64,000 bases of DNA from Sphingobacteriales bacterium 50-39 (GCA_001898505.1 MKTZ01000008.1:62001-126000), one strand, 5' to 3'. Counted from the first letter of the stretch, positions 26,723-35,724 are shown. Numbers and translations are program-made. The notes: generated by a model not told the origin, from the sequence alone.

Positions 26723-27196
26723 ATGAGTGGTTTTACCTATTTTACCAGGGAAGCATTGGAACAATTGAAGTCCGATCTGCAACGGCTGAAGACCGTCGAA
26801 AGACAAGCAGCTTCTAAAGCCATTGCGGAAGCCCGTGAAAAAGGTGATCTCCGCGAGAATGCCGAATACGATGCGGCTAAAGAGGCGCAGGGATTGCTGG
26901 AAGCAAAGATCCAAAAGCTGGAGGGCGACCTTGTCAACGCACGTATCATAGATGAAAGCAGTATCGATACCAGCAAGGTATCCATATTGACCAAGGTCAC
27001 TGTTACCAATCTGACCAATAAAAAGCAAATGACCTATCACCTCGTGTCGGAAAAAGAAGCCGACCTTAAATTGGGAAAGATATCCGTGACATCTCCCATC
27101 GGGAAAGGTTTGTTGGGCAAGCAGGTAGGGGAAGTAGCCGATGTACAGGTGCCTGCCGGAAGACTCCAGTTCAAAATAGAAAATATTACCGTGTGA
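26723..27196 (+). CDS. greA: Transcription elongation factor GreA
   Basis: A 157-residue GreA. It has an N-terminal coiled coil with the acidic tip motif (EKGDLRENAEYDAAKEAQG) that enters the RNA polymerase channel and triggers cleavage of backtracked RNA, and a C-terminal FKBP-like domain (SPIGKGLLGKQVGEV). ATG 26723 follows AAGGAGG (26711-26717), an unusually strong Shine-Dalgarno for Bacteroidota. An in-frame extension upstream crosses the repeats and is rejected. It overlaps the HIT gene. Confidence 0.95.
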   Translation: MSGFTYFTREALEQLKSDLQRLKTVERQAASKAIAEAREKGDLRENAEYDAAKEAQGLLEAKIQKLEGDLVNARIIDESSIDTSKVSILTKVTVTNLTNKKQMTYHLVSEKEADLKLGKISVTSPIGKGLLGKQVGEVADVQVPAGRLQFKIENITV

Positions 27197-27585
27197 CAAT
27201 TTTCTCAAAGATCATTGCGGGGGAGATACCATCGTACAAGATCGCGGAGGACGATAAGTTCTTTGCGTTCCTGGATATATTCCCTTTGCGGGAAGGGCAT
27301 GTGCTGGTGGTCCCGAAGATAGAAGTAGATAAATTCTTCGATGTGCCGGATGACTATCTGGCCCGGATGCTGGTATTTGCCAAGCCTATTGCGCATGCCA
27401 TTGAAGCAGCATTCTCTTGTGATCGTTGCGGGCTGTCCGTCGTCGGATTGGAGGTCCCTCATGCTCATTTGCACCTGATACCTATCAACAGCGCGGATGA
27501 TCTTAATTTCACCCGGGGGAAGCTCAAACTTAGCCCCGAACAATTGAAAGCTGCACAGCAAAAAATTATTCGCCACCTCGGTTAG
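27193..27585 (+). CDS. HIT-family nucleotide hydrolase
   Basis: A 130-residue histidine-triad protein. The catalytic triad is HAHLHL (H90, H92, H94). Such proteins cleave nucleoside phosphoramidates or adenylated compounds. The start is GTG at 27193, overlapping the greA stop (GTGA), so translation is coupled. Confidence 0.92.
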   Translation: MTIFSKIIAGEIPSYKIAEDDKFFAFLDIFPLREGHVLVVPKIEVDKFFDVPDDYLARMLVFAKPIAHAIEAAFSCDRCGLSVVGLEVPHAHLHLIPINSADDLNFTRGKLKLSPEQLKAAQQKIIRHLG

Positions 27586-27595
27586 CCATTCGCGA

Positions 27596-28318
27596 ATGAA
27601 ACAGATCTTACTTACAGCCGTCATCGTCATTGCCAGCGGGGCCTTCTATTCGAATCCCGCTGCATCCCGCAGTCCCCTGACCATCGAAAGGGTATCCGCC
27701 GACATGATCATCCGGCAGGTACAGCAGGGTAAATCCGTAACGTTGAGAGGGGCGTTGTACTACCAGCGGAACGGCAACCTGGTTACTCATTTTGTTTACC
27801 CCAAGGAGTATATGATCGTCGCCAACAAGCTGGGTGAGACAAAGCTTTACGATCCGATGAAGAATACTGTCGTCCAATACCAGAATTTTTTGTTCAGCAC
27901 GCAGTCTTCCCAATTCTACTATTTCTTTTCAGGGAAAGTATCCGATATGGGGTTGACCCGCATTGGCTATGTACAGGATAAGACGTACAACGAAGCAGGC
28001 ATGCTGGTGACGGAATGGAAGTTAAAGACGCCGGATAAAAAGGCGGTGATACAGCGTATCAAGATCGTCTATGATGGACAGCGGCCTGTCTATATGCATT
28101 ATGAAGAGGCCGGCGGCAGGGTATTTCGAAAGGTGTACTATTACAACTACCAGATGCTGGACACCTATTATTTCCCATCCACTACGACCGAGATATTATA
28201 CGATAAAGGCGATTCAGTGGTTTCCAAGACCAACTATACGGATTTTAAGCTCAATGAAAATACAGCGGCCGGCTGGTTCAACTATACCATTCCCCGAAAC
28301 GCAAAGATCGAGCAATGA
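27596..28318 (+). CDS. LolA-like exported protein
   Basis: A 240-residue protein with a signal peptide (MKQILLTAVIVIASGAFYS). The rest has the strand pattern of LolA-type proteins (GALYYQRNGNLVTHFVYPKE) and may bind a hydrophobic ligand in the periplasm. It starts ten bases after the HIT gene and overlaps yidD by four bases, so it is the head of a coupled set. Confidence 0.7.
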   Translation: MKQILLTAVIVIASGAFYSNPAASRSPLTIERVSADMIIRQVQQGKSVTLRGALYYQRNGNLVTHFVYPKEYMIVANKLGETKLYDPMKNTVVQYQNFLFSTQSSQFYYFFSGKVSDMGLTRIGYVQDKTYNEAGMLVTEWKLKTPDKKAVIQRIKIVYDGQRPVYMHYEEAGGRVFRKVYYYNYQMLDTYYFPSTTTEILYDKGDSVVSKTNYTDFKLNENTAAGWFNYTIPRNAKIEQ

Positions 28319-28767
28319 TAAAACTCTTTTTTTTGTTCTTTCCCCTTTTATTTGCGCTGTCTGTTCGGGCACAAACGGCAGAGGACCTGGCGCTCGTCAA
28401 GGGGCAGAATTTCACGACGCCCGATGAATTTGCTCATTATCATGGACCCGTCAACAACGAAAAAGCCCTTCAGAACAAGCACCATAATGTCATTGCCCAA
28501 TACAACCCTGTCTCGCTGATCCTGAAAGGAGCATTATTAGGCTATCAAAAGATACTGTCCCAGCAGCTGGCAAGGAACTGCCCCTATGAGATATCCTGTT
28601 CCAATTTCAGCAAGCAGGCTATACGGGAGTTTGGCGTGTTCAAGGGGGTCTTTATCAGTGCGGACCGAATCCTTCGTTGCAACCGTATCGGGTATGAGGA
28701 TGTATCGCCCCTCAGCATCAATCCTGCCACAGGCCGTATCATTGACTCCCCCAATATGTACCGATGA
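28315..28767 (+). CDS. yidD: Membrane protein insertion efficiency factor YidD, long form
   Basis: The conserved YidD core spans about residues 62-145: LGYQKILSQQLARNCPYEISCSNFSKQA in pieces, then GVFKGVFISADRILRC. YidD aids YidC in inserting membrane proteins. This copy is 150 residues against 70-90 normally and has an N-terminal signal-like segment (ending SVRAQ) plus a linker. It overlaps its neighbours on both sides by ATGA junctions. Confidence 0.88.
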   Translation: MIKLFFLFFPLLFALSVRAQTAEDLALVKGQNFTTPDEFAHYHGPVNNEKALQNKHHNVIAQYNPVSLILKGALLGYQKILSQQLARNCPYEISCSNFSKQAIREFGVFKGVFISADRILRCNRIGYEDVSPLSINPATGRIIDSPNMYR

Positions 28768-29627
28768 AGAGCTTATGCCTTTTGCTTCTGCTGTTCCTGT
28801 CTTTTTCCTGTGTACGTGCCCAGCAATTCGAGTTCTCAAAGGAGCTGCGGTTTGCTCAATATCTACAGGATAAGGAGGCCGTGCCCGAAGCCATACGTGT
28901 ATTGGAACTGGTTGATACAACGGCTCTTTCGCGGGCGCAGAAGGATTCACTTTTTTATATGTTAGGATGGGCAGCCTACAGCACCCGGCAGCTGGACAGA
29001 TCCATCGGCAGTTTTTTAAAAGTTTCGGTTGATTTTTCGAAGTATGATAAGTCCCGGTTTTTCGCCGCCTATTGTCAGGCTTTTCAGGGACGTGTGGATT
29101 CCGCCTCCGACGGTCTGCGGCAACTGGTCCTTCCCGATAGTACCCTACGGGAATTACGGAGTCTTCAGCTGGCAGGTATCGCGCTCCTGAAAAGGGATTA
29201 CAGCGCCTTCCTTCCCCAACAGCAGCAGTTTACTTATTCTTCGTATATTTTTGAAAAGGAGGAGCGCCGGATGCAGCTGTATTATGACAAGCTGAAGGCG
29301 TTCAAACACAAGAGCCCTGCTCTGGCGGGCATCTATAGTGCGCTGGTGCCCGGCCTTGGAAAATGGTATGCCGGAAAAAAGAAGCAGGGTATTGCCGCAT
29401 TCTTACCTGTGATCTCCCTGGCGGCGCTGACCTATGAGGCTTACCGCAAGGACGGCGTGAAGAGTGCCCGCTTTATTGGCTTTGGCACGCTGTTCACTAT
29501 CTTTTACATTGGGGACATCTGGGGCAGCACATTGTCTGTTAAGATACGCAGGAATGAATTTTATAAGGAATATGACACTAAGATACTGTTTGACATGCAT
29601 ATCCCTCTTCGTAATTTTTTCAACTAG
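28764..29627 (+). CDS. Exported TPR-like protein with C-terminal TM2-like membrane hairpin
   Basis: A 287-residue protein with a signal peptide (ending VRAQ), a helical repeat region (about 25-180) and a C-terminal segment AGIYSALVPGLGKWYAGKKKQG followed in the frame by two helices. That segment resembles the TM2 / 'PGLGQxYxG' motif. It starts in an ATGA overlap with yidD. The next gene has the same layout, so the two look like paralogs. Confidence 0.75.
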   Translation: MKSLCLLLLLFLSFSCVRAQQFEFSKELRFAQYLQDKEAVPEAIRVLELVDTTALSRAQKDSLFYMLGWAAYSTRQLDRSIGSFLKVSVDFSKYDKSRFFAAYCQAFQGRVDSASDGLRQLVLPDSTLRELRSLQLAGIALLKRDYSAFLPQQQQFTYSSYIFEKEERRMQLYYDKLKAFKHKSPALAGIYSALVPGLGKWYAGKKKQGIAAFLPVISLAALTYEAYRKDGVKSARFIGFGTLFTIFYIGDIWGSTLSVKIRRNEFYKEYDTKILFDMHIPLRNFFN

Positions 29628-30438
29628 GGGGCAGGATGTCCGGAGACAGGATTTCTCCATGCAGGACATTCGGGTACAGGCTGACAGCCTGTACAAGGCA
29701 GGGCGTTATTTCGATGCGTCCATTGGCTATGAACGTATCTTATTCGAAAGCAACGACCCTTCCTGGCAGCTCATCGCCATCTATGGAAAGACGCGTTGTC
29801 TGAAGCAGGAAGGGCTCTATGACCAGGGCATGACTTTTTTGGAGAACTGGCAGGCCTATCCTTTCCCCGACAGCAGCCAGGCGGAGATACATTACCAGCA
29901 GGCGCTTTGCACGTATCTGGGACATCATTTCGAGAATGTGCTCTCCCTGGTGGACCGGTGGTCTTATGAGCATGGCGGCCGGCAGCCAACGCCGATGCTG
30001 GTGGTATTAAAGATACTTGCCCTCAATGAGCTGGGGCGATGGAAAGAAGCTTCGGATGCTTATCATACTTTTGTTGCCCAACGGGGACTCGCCGTGATGC
30101 CTTCTGATCTCTATCAGCATGTTCCACATTTGAAGAGTGTCGAAAAGGCCCAGTGGCTTTCGCAGTTCATACCCGGGGCGGGGCAGTTCTATGCCGGCCG
30201 TCCTGGTGAAGCCATTTTCAGCATACTGGTGCAGACCGCGGGTATCTGGTTTGCCGTCGTCAGTTTTGAGCAACATTATTATGTATCCGCGTGGCTCATC
30301 GGCGCGGCTCTTTTCGGCGCCTTCCATATGGGAGGGGTCAGGCGTGCCGAAGTGCTTGTCCGGCAATACAACCGGAAGAAGATGCTGGCTTTTAATGAAG
30401 CAGTCCGAGAACAGCTGCTGACGCTACTTCAACAGTGA
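29572..30438 (+). CDS. Second TPR-like protein with TM2-like end
   Basis: I start at ATG 29572, which gives a signal peptide (MTLRYCLTCISLFVIFSTRG) and 288 residues; the frame is open further upstream inside the previous gene. A helical repeat region is followed by LSQFIPGAGQFYAGRPGEA and hydrophobic helices, as in its upstream neighbour. The genes overlap by 56 bases. Function unknown; an envelope role with YidD is suggested by the operon. Confidence 0.72.
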   Translation: MTLRYCLTCISLFVIFSTRGQDVRRQDFSMQDIRVQADSLYKAGRYFDASIGYERILFESNDPSWQLIAIYGKTRCLKQEGLYDQGMTFLENWQAYPFPDSSQAEIHYQQALCTYLGHHFENVLSLVDRWSYEHGGRQPTPMLVVLKILALNELGRWKEASDAYHTFVAQRGLAVMPSDLYQHVPHLKSVEKAQWLSQFIPGAGQFYAGRPGEAIFSILVQTAGIWFAVVSFEQHYYVSAWLIGAALFGAFHMGGVRRAEVLVRQYNRKKMLAFNEAVREQLLTLLQQ

Positions 30439-31350
30439 CGGGCGTTCCGTGATCTCGTGGTATTTTATCACGTCTTTTGCATAATAGTGGATGACCATGC
30501 TTTTTCGTGTCAGGGAATGGTCCTTTACGGGCATGCCGCCGTGTATGAGATTGGCATGCCAGATGAGTATATCGCCTTTTTTGGCGAGGAATACTTCCGG
30601 CTGGAGGGATTGTTGTTTTATTTGCGCTTCTATTCTGTCTTCATAATCTACATAGTCCTTGTTGCCCAGGAGCAGCGAGGTCTCTCCTTCGTTGAAATCG
30701 CTGTTCAGCAGGTAGGGCAGGCGGTGGCTGCCCGGGTAATAAAAGAGAGGGCCATTGTCGGGCTGGGTATCTTCCAGGGCGATCCAAACTGCAATCAGGT
30801 AGCCCAGGGGGTAGGTGGTCATGTGGATACTGTCCGAATGGGCCCGTTGATTGCTGCCCTGGATGAAGTTAATGGTTTGAAAAGGTACTACTTCCTTGTC
30901 CAGGATAAAGCCCAGGAGGTCCGTGAGTCTTTTGTCCTGTGTCACATTCCGGATAAGGGCGGAATGTCTGTTGGCGAACATTAGTTTCTGATCGTGGGTG
31001 GGATGCAGTTTTCCCCGTTGCACCAGCCTGTCCACTTCTGCCAGGATCGCATCTGTGGTGGTGTTGTCAAGGAAGCCTTTCCAAATAAGGTAGCCTTTAT
31101 CGCTCCAGGTGAGCAGTTGCTGCTGTATGTCGGGCGGGAAGCTGTTGTAGCCTGTCCTGGTTGGGACCAGGTGGCTGGAATGGCCTGTATCGAGCCAGGC
31201 CCTGGAGGTCTTATCCGGGAAGTCTTTGCTGGAGATGGAGGCTATCAGTGGCTTATGGACATTATATGCCTGATAAGCCGCCCGGTTGTGGGAGAGGCTC
31301 CTGTAATGCAGGAGGTTGTATAGCCAGTGAAGGAATTTGAACCTTTTCAT
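30424..31350 (-). CDS. Phytanoyl-CoA dioxygenase family protein
   Basis: A 2OG-Fe(II) oxygenase of the PhyH family: metal ligands in RAHSDSIHM (HxD) and the distal histidine in WHANLIHGG. It hydroxylates small molecules or lipids. I start at ATG 31350 (MKRFKFLHW, 308 residues). The frame extends upstream to 31422, but that part is encoded by a dispersed repeat and a terminator. It converges with the TPR/TM2 gene, overlapping by 15 bases at the ends. Confidence 0.85.
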   Translation of the reverse strand: MKRFKFLHWLYNLLHYRSLSHNRAAYQAYNVHKPLIASISSKDFPDKTSRAWLDTGHSSHLVPTRTGYNSFPPDIQQQLLTWSDKGYLIWKGFLDNTTTDAILAEVDRLVQRGKLHPTHDQKLMFANRHSALIRNVTQDKRLTDLLGFILDKEVVPFQTINFIQGSNQRAHSDSIHMTTYPLGYLIAVWIALEDTQPDNGPLFYYPGSHRLPYLLNSDFNEGETSLLLGNKDYVDYEDRIEAQIKQQSLQPEVFLAKKGDILIWHANLIHGGMPVKDHSLTRKSMVIHYYAKDVIKYHEITERPSLLK

Positions 31351-31386
31351 GTCTGTCTGTCCTTCGACGGGCCGCCGGAGGCGGCC
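31351..31386 (+). repeat. Dispersed repeat copy 7, degenerate, at a start codon
   Basis: GTCTGTCTGTCCTTCGAC has the core hairpin with one base lost (31359-31368), followed by GGCCGCC / GGCGGCC with loop GGA (31370-31386). It abuts the start codon of the PhyH gene on the other strand. The GGA loop is shared with copy 9. Confidence 0.55.
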
Positions 31387-31395
31387 TTTAATAGA

Positions 31396-31417
31396 AAAGG
31401 CGCCGTTAGGCGCCTTT
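31396..31417 (-). terminator. Terminator of the TM2 protein gene
   Basis: AAAGGCGCC / GGCGCCTTT with loop GTTA (nine pairs), 21 bases after the stop of the TM2 gene. On the minus strand it is followed by a T-rich TTTTCTATT. Confidence 0.82.
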
Positions 31418-31437
31418 CGCAATATTTTCTGTATAGA

Positions 31438-31875
31438 CTACATGTTGCCGGCCCACATAAAGAACTTGGTATTGTCTACGTATGGGCTGATATCCTCATT
31501 GTGAACGATGAGCACGATGAAGTCGACCAGGGGAACGATCCCGAAGATACCGCAGAAGGTCAGGATATAACCTACCCAAGTAAGGGTTGCAGTACCCAGG
31601 TACAGGCGATGGATACCCAGACCGCCCAGGAAAAAGTCCAACAGGATGGCTGCTACGAAGGTCTTATCGCTGCTCCTGAATTGGGCCCCATGAGCTGCCA
31701 TGCCGCTGGTGGCGTTTATCATCGTCTGATCCGAAAGGGCAGTGAGGCTGGCGTCTACGCTGTTGGTGAACAGTTGTTCTACCTGTTGGTCATCGACTAC
31801 GTATTGGCTGCCAGTGGCTGCAAAAGCACCAACAGAGCCGAGGGCGATAAGAGCGAGCAGAAAGATCTTCTTCAT
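31438..31875 (-). CDS. TM2 domain membrane protein
   Basis: A 145-residue protein with a signal peptide (MKKIFLLALIALGSVGAFA), a short polar region and a C-terminal TM2 domain (FLGGLGIHRLYLGTATLTWVG and a second helix ending FIVLIVHNED). TM2 proteins are small, widespread and mostly uncharacterised. It has its own terminator. A third TM2-like gene within 3 kb is notable. Confidence 0.85.
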   Translation of the reverse strand: MKKIFLLALIALGSVGAFAATGSQYVVDDQQVEQLFTNSVDASLTALSDQTMINATSGMAAHGAQFRSSDKTFVAAILLDFFLGGLGIHRLYLGTATLTWVGYILTFCGIFGIVPLVDFIVLIVHNEDISPYVDNTKFFMWAGNM

Positions 31876-31985
31876 AACATTTTGGGTTTTAACACGGAGT
31901 AAAAATAAACAATCCCGGCTATTTACCTAATTTTTCCCTGGAAAAAATATTCCAGCTCAAGGTCCAAGGGCTCGTTTAATACGCC

Positions 31986-32582
31986 CTACCTTGCACGTAG
32001 TTTTTCGGGGTTGTCCCGGATAAATGCTTCCCAGCCCGAGACTTTCTTTTTAGAAGGCTGTTTGGTTGGATTTTTTTTGGCGCCGATGCGGTCCGCAAGC
32101 TTGTTCTGAAAGTGATGGCAAACGGCCACCGCCAGTGCGTCCGATGCGTCGTAGGCCTGTATCTCCTCCGTCAGATCGAGGAGATTTTGCAACATTTTCC
32201 ACACTTGTTCCTTTTCCGAGTTGCCATTACCGGTAATGGATTGCTTGATCTTTCTGGGAGAGTATTCCGTAACGGGGATGCCGGCGTTCATGGCCGTGGC
32301 GATGGCTACACCCTGGGCCCTTCCCAGTTTTAGCATACTCTGGACGTTCTTACCAAAGAAAGGGGCCTCGATGGCAAAATCGTGGGGTTGGTGCTGGCTG
32401 ATCAGCTCCGATATTTTTTTATGGATAAGCCGAAGTCTTTCGTAAGCGTCCTTTTTCACCGGCAGCTTTTCCACACCCATTTCGATCAGGCTGATCCGGG
32501 GGCCGGTGCAAAGAATGAGACCGTAACCCATTATTACGGTGCCGGGATCGATCCCAAGAATTATTTTAGAGGGCTTTTGCAA
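31986..32582 (-). CDS. ruvC: Holliday junction endonuclease RuvC, TTG start
   Basis: RuvC resolves Holliday junctions with RuvAB. The catalytic start IILGIDPGT, the glutamate in FAIEAPFFGKN and the late acidic pair in YDASDALAVAVCH are present. The C-terminal tail is lysine-rich. The only upstream ATG-like start in frame (32651) lies before a -7 element TATATTTG on this strand (32634-32627), so the mRNA would begin after it. The TTG at 32582 (198 residues) fits both promoter and family length. Confidence 0.9.
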   Translation of the reverse strand: MQKPSKIILGIDPGTVIMGYGLILCTGPRISLIEMGVEKLPVKKDAYERLRLIHKKISELISQHQPHDFAIEAPFFGKNVQSMLKLGRAQGVAIATAMNAGIPVTEYSPRKIKQSITGNGNSEKEQVWKMLQNLLDLTEEIQAYDASDALAVAVCHHFQNKLADRIGAKKNPTKQPSKKKVSGWEAFIRDNPEKLRAR

Positions 32583-32591
32583 AAGGACGAT

Positions 32592-32634
32592 TATTTTTGA
32601 TGCCGACTGATCGGCGTCGTTGAAAACAAATATA
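32592..32634. promoter_or_regulatory. Overlapping divergent -7 elements between ruvC and a membrane gene
   Basis: Plus strand: TATTTTTG at 32592-32599. Minus strand: TATATTTG at 32634-32627. They face away into divergent genes that both seem to start with TTG (32582 minus, 32620 plus) only 37 bases apart. Clear -33 elements at the standard distance are not seen. Confidence 0.45.
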
Positions 32635-33612
32635 AAAATAATACTCAACAAGGTAGTAGGCCCCCTGGTATTCCTGGTTCTATCATGGTTTATTTGCCTG
32701 CAGGTAACGCATCAACCCGACTGGAGAGGCTCTCTGGACAGGGTTGGCAAGGCAGTGACCGGGCCTCTTTCCTGGAAATTATGGCTGGTGGTGGCATTGA
32801 TGCCCGTCAACTGGGGTATAGAGGCCCGGAAATGGCAGCTGGCCTTACGGCCCATCGGCGGTATTGCCTATATCAACGCGCTAAGGGCTGTTTTTACCGG
32901 CACTACCATGGCTTCCTTCACGCCCAACAGGATGGGTGAATATCTGGGGCGTCTTTTGTATGTAAAGCAGGGGCATCGGATCGAGTCCATCTCCCTCACC
33001 ATTGTCTGTAGCATGGCCCAGCTGCTGGTGACCCTGATCGTAGGGTTGGCGGGTGTCCTTTATCTACGTGCATCACATGCATTGCAGACTGCCGGAGCGC
33101 ATGACAGCATTGGCTTCTGGCTCAATACCCTACTGGTTTTGGTGGTTGTTCTATTGTCAAGTTTAACATTTATTTATTTCCGCCTTTCATGGTTGCTGAG
33201 GATATTGAGCAAAATACCGGGACTGGCCAAATATCAGGCGTATGTAAAAATTTTAGAAAATTTTCACGCAACGCTCTTGTTGAGAATATTGTTCTTATCT
33301 TTTGGCAGGTATCTTGTATTCATTGCACAGTATGGCCTGATATTTCCTGTGTTTGGGGTATTGCTGACCGTCGGGCAGCTTTGGGGAGGCATAAGTGTGG
33401 TATTCCTGGTGATGGCCATTATACCCACTTTCACTTTTTTGACAGAATTGGGCCTCCGGTGGGAAACGAGCATACAGGTGCTGGAATTATTCAGCGCCAA
33501 CACAATTGGAATATTTGCCGCATCGTTTGCAATATGGCTGATCAATCTGATCGTTCCGGCATTGATAGGCAGCCTGCTGATGTTGAGCATCAAAATATTT
33601 AAAAATAAATGA
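32620..33612 (+). CDS. LPG-synthase-TM / UPF0104 family membrane protein
   Basis: A 330-residue protein with about eight hydrophobic helices in the pattern of the flippase-like domain of lysylphosphatidylglycerol synthases (LRAVFTGTTMASFTPNRMGEYLGR). The cytoplasmic aminoacyl-transfer domain is absent, so lipid transport or an accessory role is more likely than synthesis. The apparent start is TTG 32620. It overlaps the next gene by four bases. Confidence 0.8.
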   Translation: MKTNIKIILNKVVGPLVFLVLSWFICLQVTHQPDWRGSLDRVGKAVTGPLSWKLWLVVALMPVNWGIEARKWQLALRPIGGIAYINALRAVFTGTTMASFTPNRMGEYLGRLLYVKQGHRIESISLTIVCSMAQLLVTLIVGLAGVLYLRASHALQTAGAHDSIGFWLNTLLVLVVVLLSSLTFIYFRLSWLLRILSKIPGLAKYQAYVKILENFHATLLLRILFLSFGRYLVFIAQYGLIFPVFGVLLTVGQLWGGISVVFLVMAIIPTFTFLTELGLRWETSIQVLELFSANTIGIFAASFAIWLINLIVPALIGSLLMLSIKIFKNK

Positions 33613-34409
33613 GATTTTTCTTTACGATTTGTATCCTACTGCTGACAGGCGTCGTCTTTCCGCAGTCCACCGGAGAAGGGGAAGATTCCTGTACAGTCCG
33701 CAATACCGCCTTCCAGGCAGGGGAAACAATCACCTATAAGGTTTATTATACCCTAGCCAGCGTATATGTTGCTGCCGGGGAAGCTACTTTCAATACTACG
33801 CTGGATCAGTTCAATGGTAAGACAACCTATCATGTGGTGGCCGATGGCAAGACCTATCCTTTTTACGACAAGTTCTTCAAGGTAAGGGATCGCTATGAGA
33901 CCTATATCGACACCAACACGCTTCAGCCATATAAGTTCATCCGTAATGTCAACGAGGGTGGTTACAAGACATACGAGAACGTTACTTTCTCCAAGGGTAC
34001 CAATACGGCTGTCACGACGGAAGGGGTATACAAGATCCCGTCCTGTATACAGGATGTGCTGAGCGCTATCTTCTTTGTACGCAACCTGGACTTTAATCAT
34101 TTCAAGCCCGGGGATAAGATTCCCTTCGACATGTTCCTCGACAGGCAGGTGTATCACTTGTATGTCCGGTATTTGGGTAAGGAGACTATCCGTACGAAAT
34201 ATGCCAAATTCCGCTGTATCAAATTCAAACCGCTGCTGGTAAAGGGGACGATGTTCGAGGGTGGAGAGAAGATGACCGTCTGGGTCAGTGATGATCCCAA
34301 TCATATCGCGTTGCGGGTGGAGAGCCCCATCACCGTGGGTAGCGTGAAAGTGGATATGAGCTACTACCACAATCTGCGGTATCCGTTGAGTTCGTTGGTG
34401 GATCTGTGA
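33609..34409 (+). CDS. DUF3108 family exported protein
   Basis: A 266-residue protein with a signal peptide (ending VVFPQ) and the DUF3108 pattern: FQAGETITYKVYYTLASVYVAAGEA, then DRYETYIDTNTLQPYKFI, and a C-terminal VWVSDDPNHIALRVE (shown in parts). Members are periplasmic or outer-membrane associated with unknown function. Its ATG overlaps the previous stop, so it belongs with the membrane protein gene upstream. Confidence 0.85.
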   Translation: MRFFFTICILLLTGVVFPQSTGEGEDSCTVRNTAFQAGETITYKVYYTLASVYVAAGEATFNTTLDQFNGKTTYHVVADGKTYPFYDKFFKVRDRYETYIDTNTLQPYKFIRNVNEGGYKTYENVTFSKGTNTAVTTEGVYKIPSCIQDVLSAIFFVRNLDFNHFKPGDKIPFDMFLDRQVYHLYVRYLGKETIRTKYAKFRCIKFKPLLVKGTMFEGGEKMTVWVSDDPNHIALRVESPITVGSVKVDMSYYHNLRYPLSSLVDL

Positions 34410-34448
34410 TTATTAGCTGAGATTATTGACTATATTTTCCATCTAGTT

Positions 34449-35243
34449 TTAATATCCAGTAATTAGATTTTTTCGAAGAAATTTTTTTATTTCATCAATA
34501 GTAACCCCTTCTCCAATCATTACTTGAGCAATGTTCTGATAGGATTTTAGTACCAATGCAACCACCTGCGCTTCCGATAGGTTTTTTTTATTTCCTTTAT
34601 TATCTGTTTTTATATATGTAAATCCAGATGTATTTGCATCCAATGCTGCAAGTGCGGCAGTTGCAGCATCAGATAATGGGATGGCCTTACTTTGAACAAT
34701 TCCAACTATTCTTCCCTTTGCGTCCACCATAGGTCCACCAGAGTTGCCTGGGTTAAAAGCACCATTAAAAACTATGTGTTTAACAGTATTTCGTGGATTT
34801 GCACGATTGGGAATATAAATACGAAACCCAGAAATATAACCTACAGTAAGTAAGGCTGTACTATATTGAAAAGGGAATCCCCATGAATAAATTTGATTGC
34901 CTACTAAAATGGAATCTTCAGATTCAAATTCAAACCCGCCCTTTAGAGATGCATAGGGCGTCAGTATGGCAAGATCTTTGACACTGTCGCTTACTATGAA
35001 TTTTATATCTTTTTCAAATCCATCTGAAGTTTTGACCTTTATTTGTTCTGGTTCTGCATATTTAACAACATGCCAATTAGTCAAGATAACGCCGCCTTTG
35101 ATAAGAAAGCCAGACCCATGGCTCCAATTATCTGCTTGATTTGTTATTTCAAAGACATTTCGAATTTCATTGTTTTTATTGTAAACCCCCGATTTTTCGA
35201 TTGTCATTTTCTGTTGATAATGGTAGATTAATGTCTTGTCCAT
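34449..35243 (-). CDS. Trypsin-like serine protease without signal peptide, in an AT-rich island
   Basis: A 264-residue trypsin-fold protease. The triad is H58 (TNWHVV), D90 (KDLAIL) and S168 (NPGNSGGP), as in DegP/HtrA. No PDZ domain and no signal peptide are visible, so it seems cytoplasmic. A C-terminal helical tail (about 215-264) is unassigned. Base composition is clearly AT-rich, unlike its neighbours, as is the toxin-antitoxin pair that diverges from it. An inverted repeat TTGACTTT / AAAGTCAA (35243-35268) lies at its start. Transfer is likely; a defence role is only a possibility. Confidence 0.85.
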   Translation of the reverse strand: MDKTLIYHYQQKMTIEKSGVYNKNNEIRNVFEITNQADNWSHGSGFLIKGGVILTNWHVVKYAEPEQIKVKTSDGFEKDIKFIVSDSVKDLAILTPYASLKGGFEFESEDSILVGNQIYSWGFPFQYSTALLTVGYISGFRIYIPNRANPRNTVKHIVFNGAFNPGNSGGPMVDAKGRIVGIVQSKAIPLSDAATAALAALDANTSGFTYIKTDNKGNKKNLSEAQVVALVLKSYQNIAQVMIGEGVTIDEIKKFLRKNLITGY

Positions 35244-35469
35244 TGACTTTCAAAAGAGAAAAAGTCAAAATTAGAGTACCAATTATTTTCATTTTGTTAT
35301 GGTTTAGATGTTAGATTATATCAAAAGCATTTTCCATAATAGTAAGAAAGCTTTTTAGCATCTATGAATAAAATTGAGCAATACAGTTGAAAGATTATGC
35401 CTTGCTTATTAAGTATCAGTTAATTATGATATTTTAGAATCACGATTTTATGACATAAATTTGTTATAA

Positions 35470-35724
35470 ATGCACACAGTTATGGGCGCAGCTAAGCTTT
35501 TAGACAAAGAAATTAACCAGTACCTTGAACATCTTAATGTACAGCAAAAAAAAGTTGTCCTCAGTGTTGTTAAGACGTTTGCCCAGGAAGAATCAGATTG
35601 GTGGGATGGGGTAGAAGATGCTGCAATGGAGTCTATTGATAGAGCTTTAAAAGAAGTAGAACAAGGTAAGGTAACACCCCACAAAGAGGTCATGAAAAAG
35701 TATAAGAAATGGCTGTCGAGATAG
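35470..35724 (+). CDS. Putative antitoxin of a ParE/RelE-type pair
   Basis: An 84-residue charged protein with helical character. It overlaps the toxin gene by 16 bases, the usual type II arrangement with antitoxin first. It has no clear match to a named DNA-binding fold. A -7 element TAAATTTG (35456-35463) lies six bases before the ATG; a second in-frame ATG is at 35482. The 226 bases upstream are AT-rich and hold no gene. Confidence 0.75.
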   Translation: MHTVMGAAKLLDKEINQYLEHLNVQQKKVVLSVVKTFAQEESDWWDGVEDAAMESIDRALKEVEQGKVTPHKEVMKKYKKWLSR

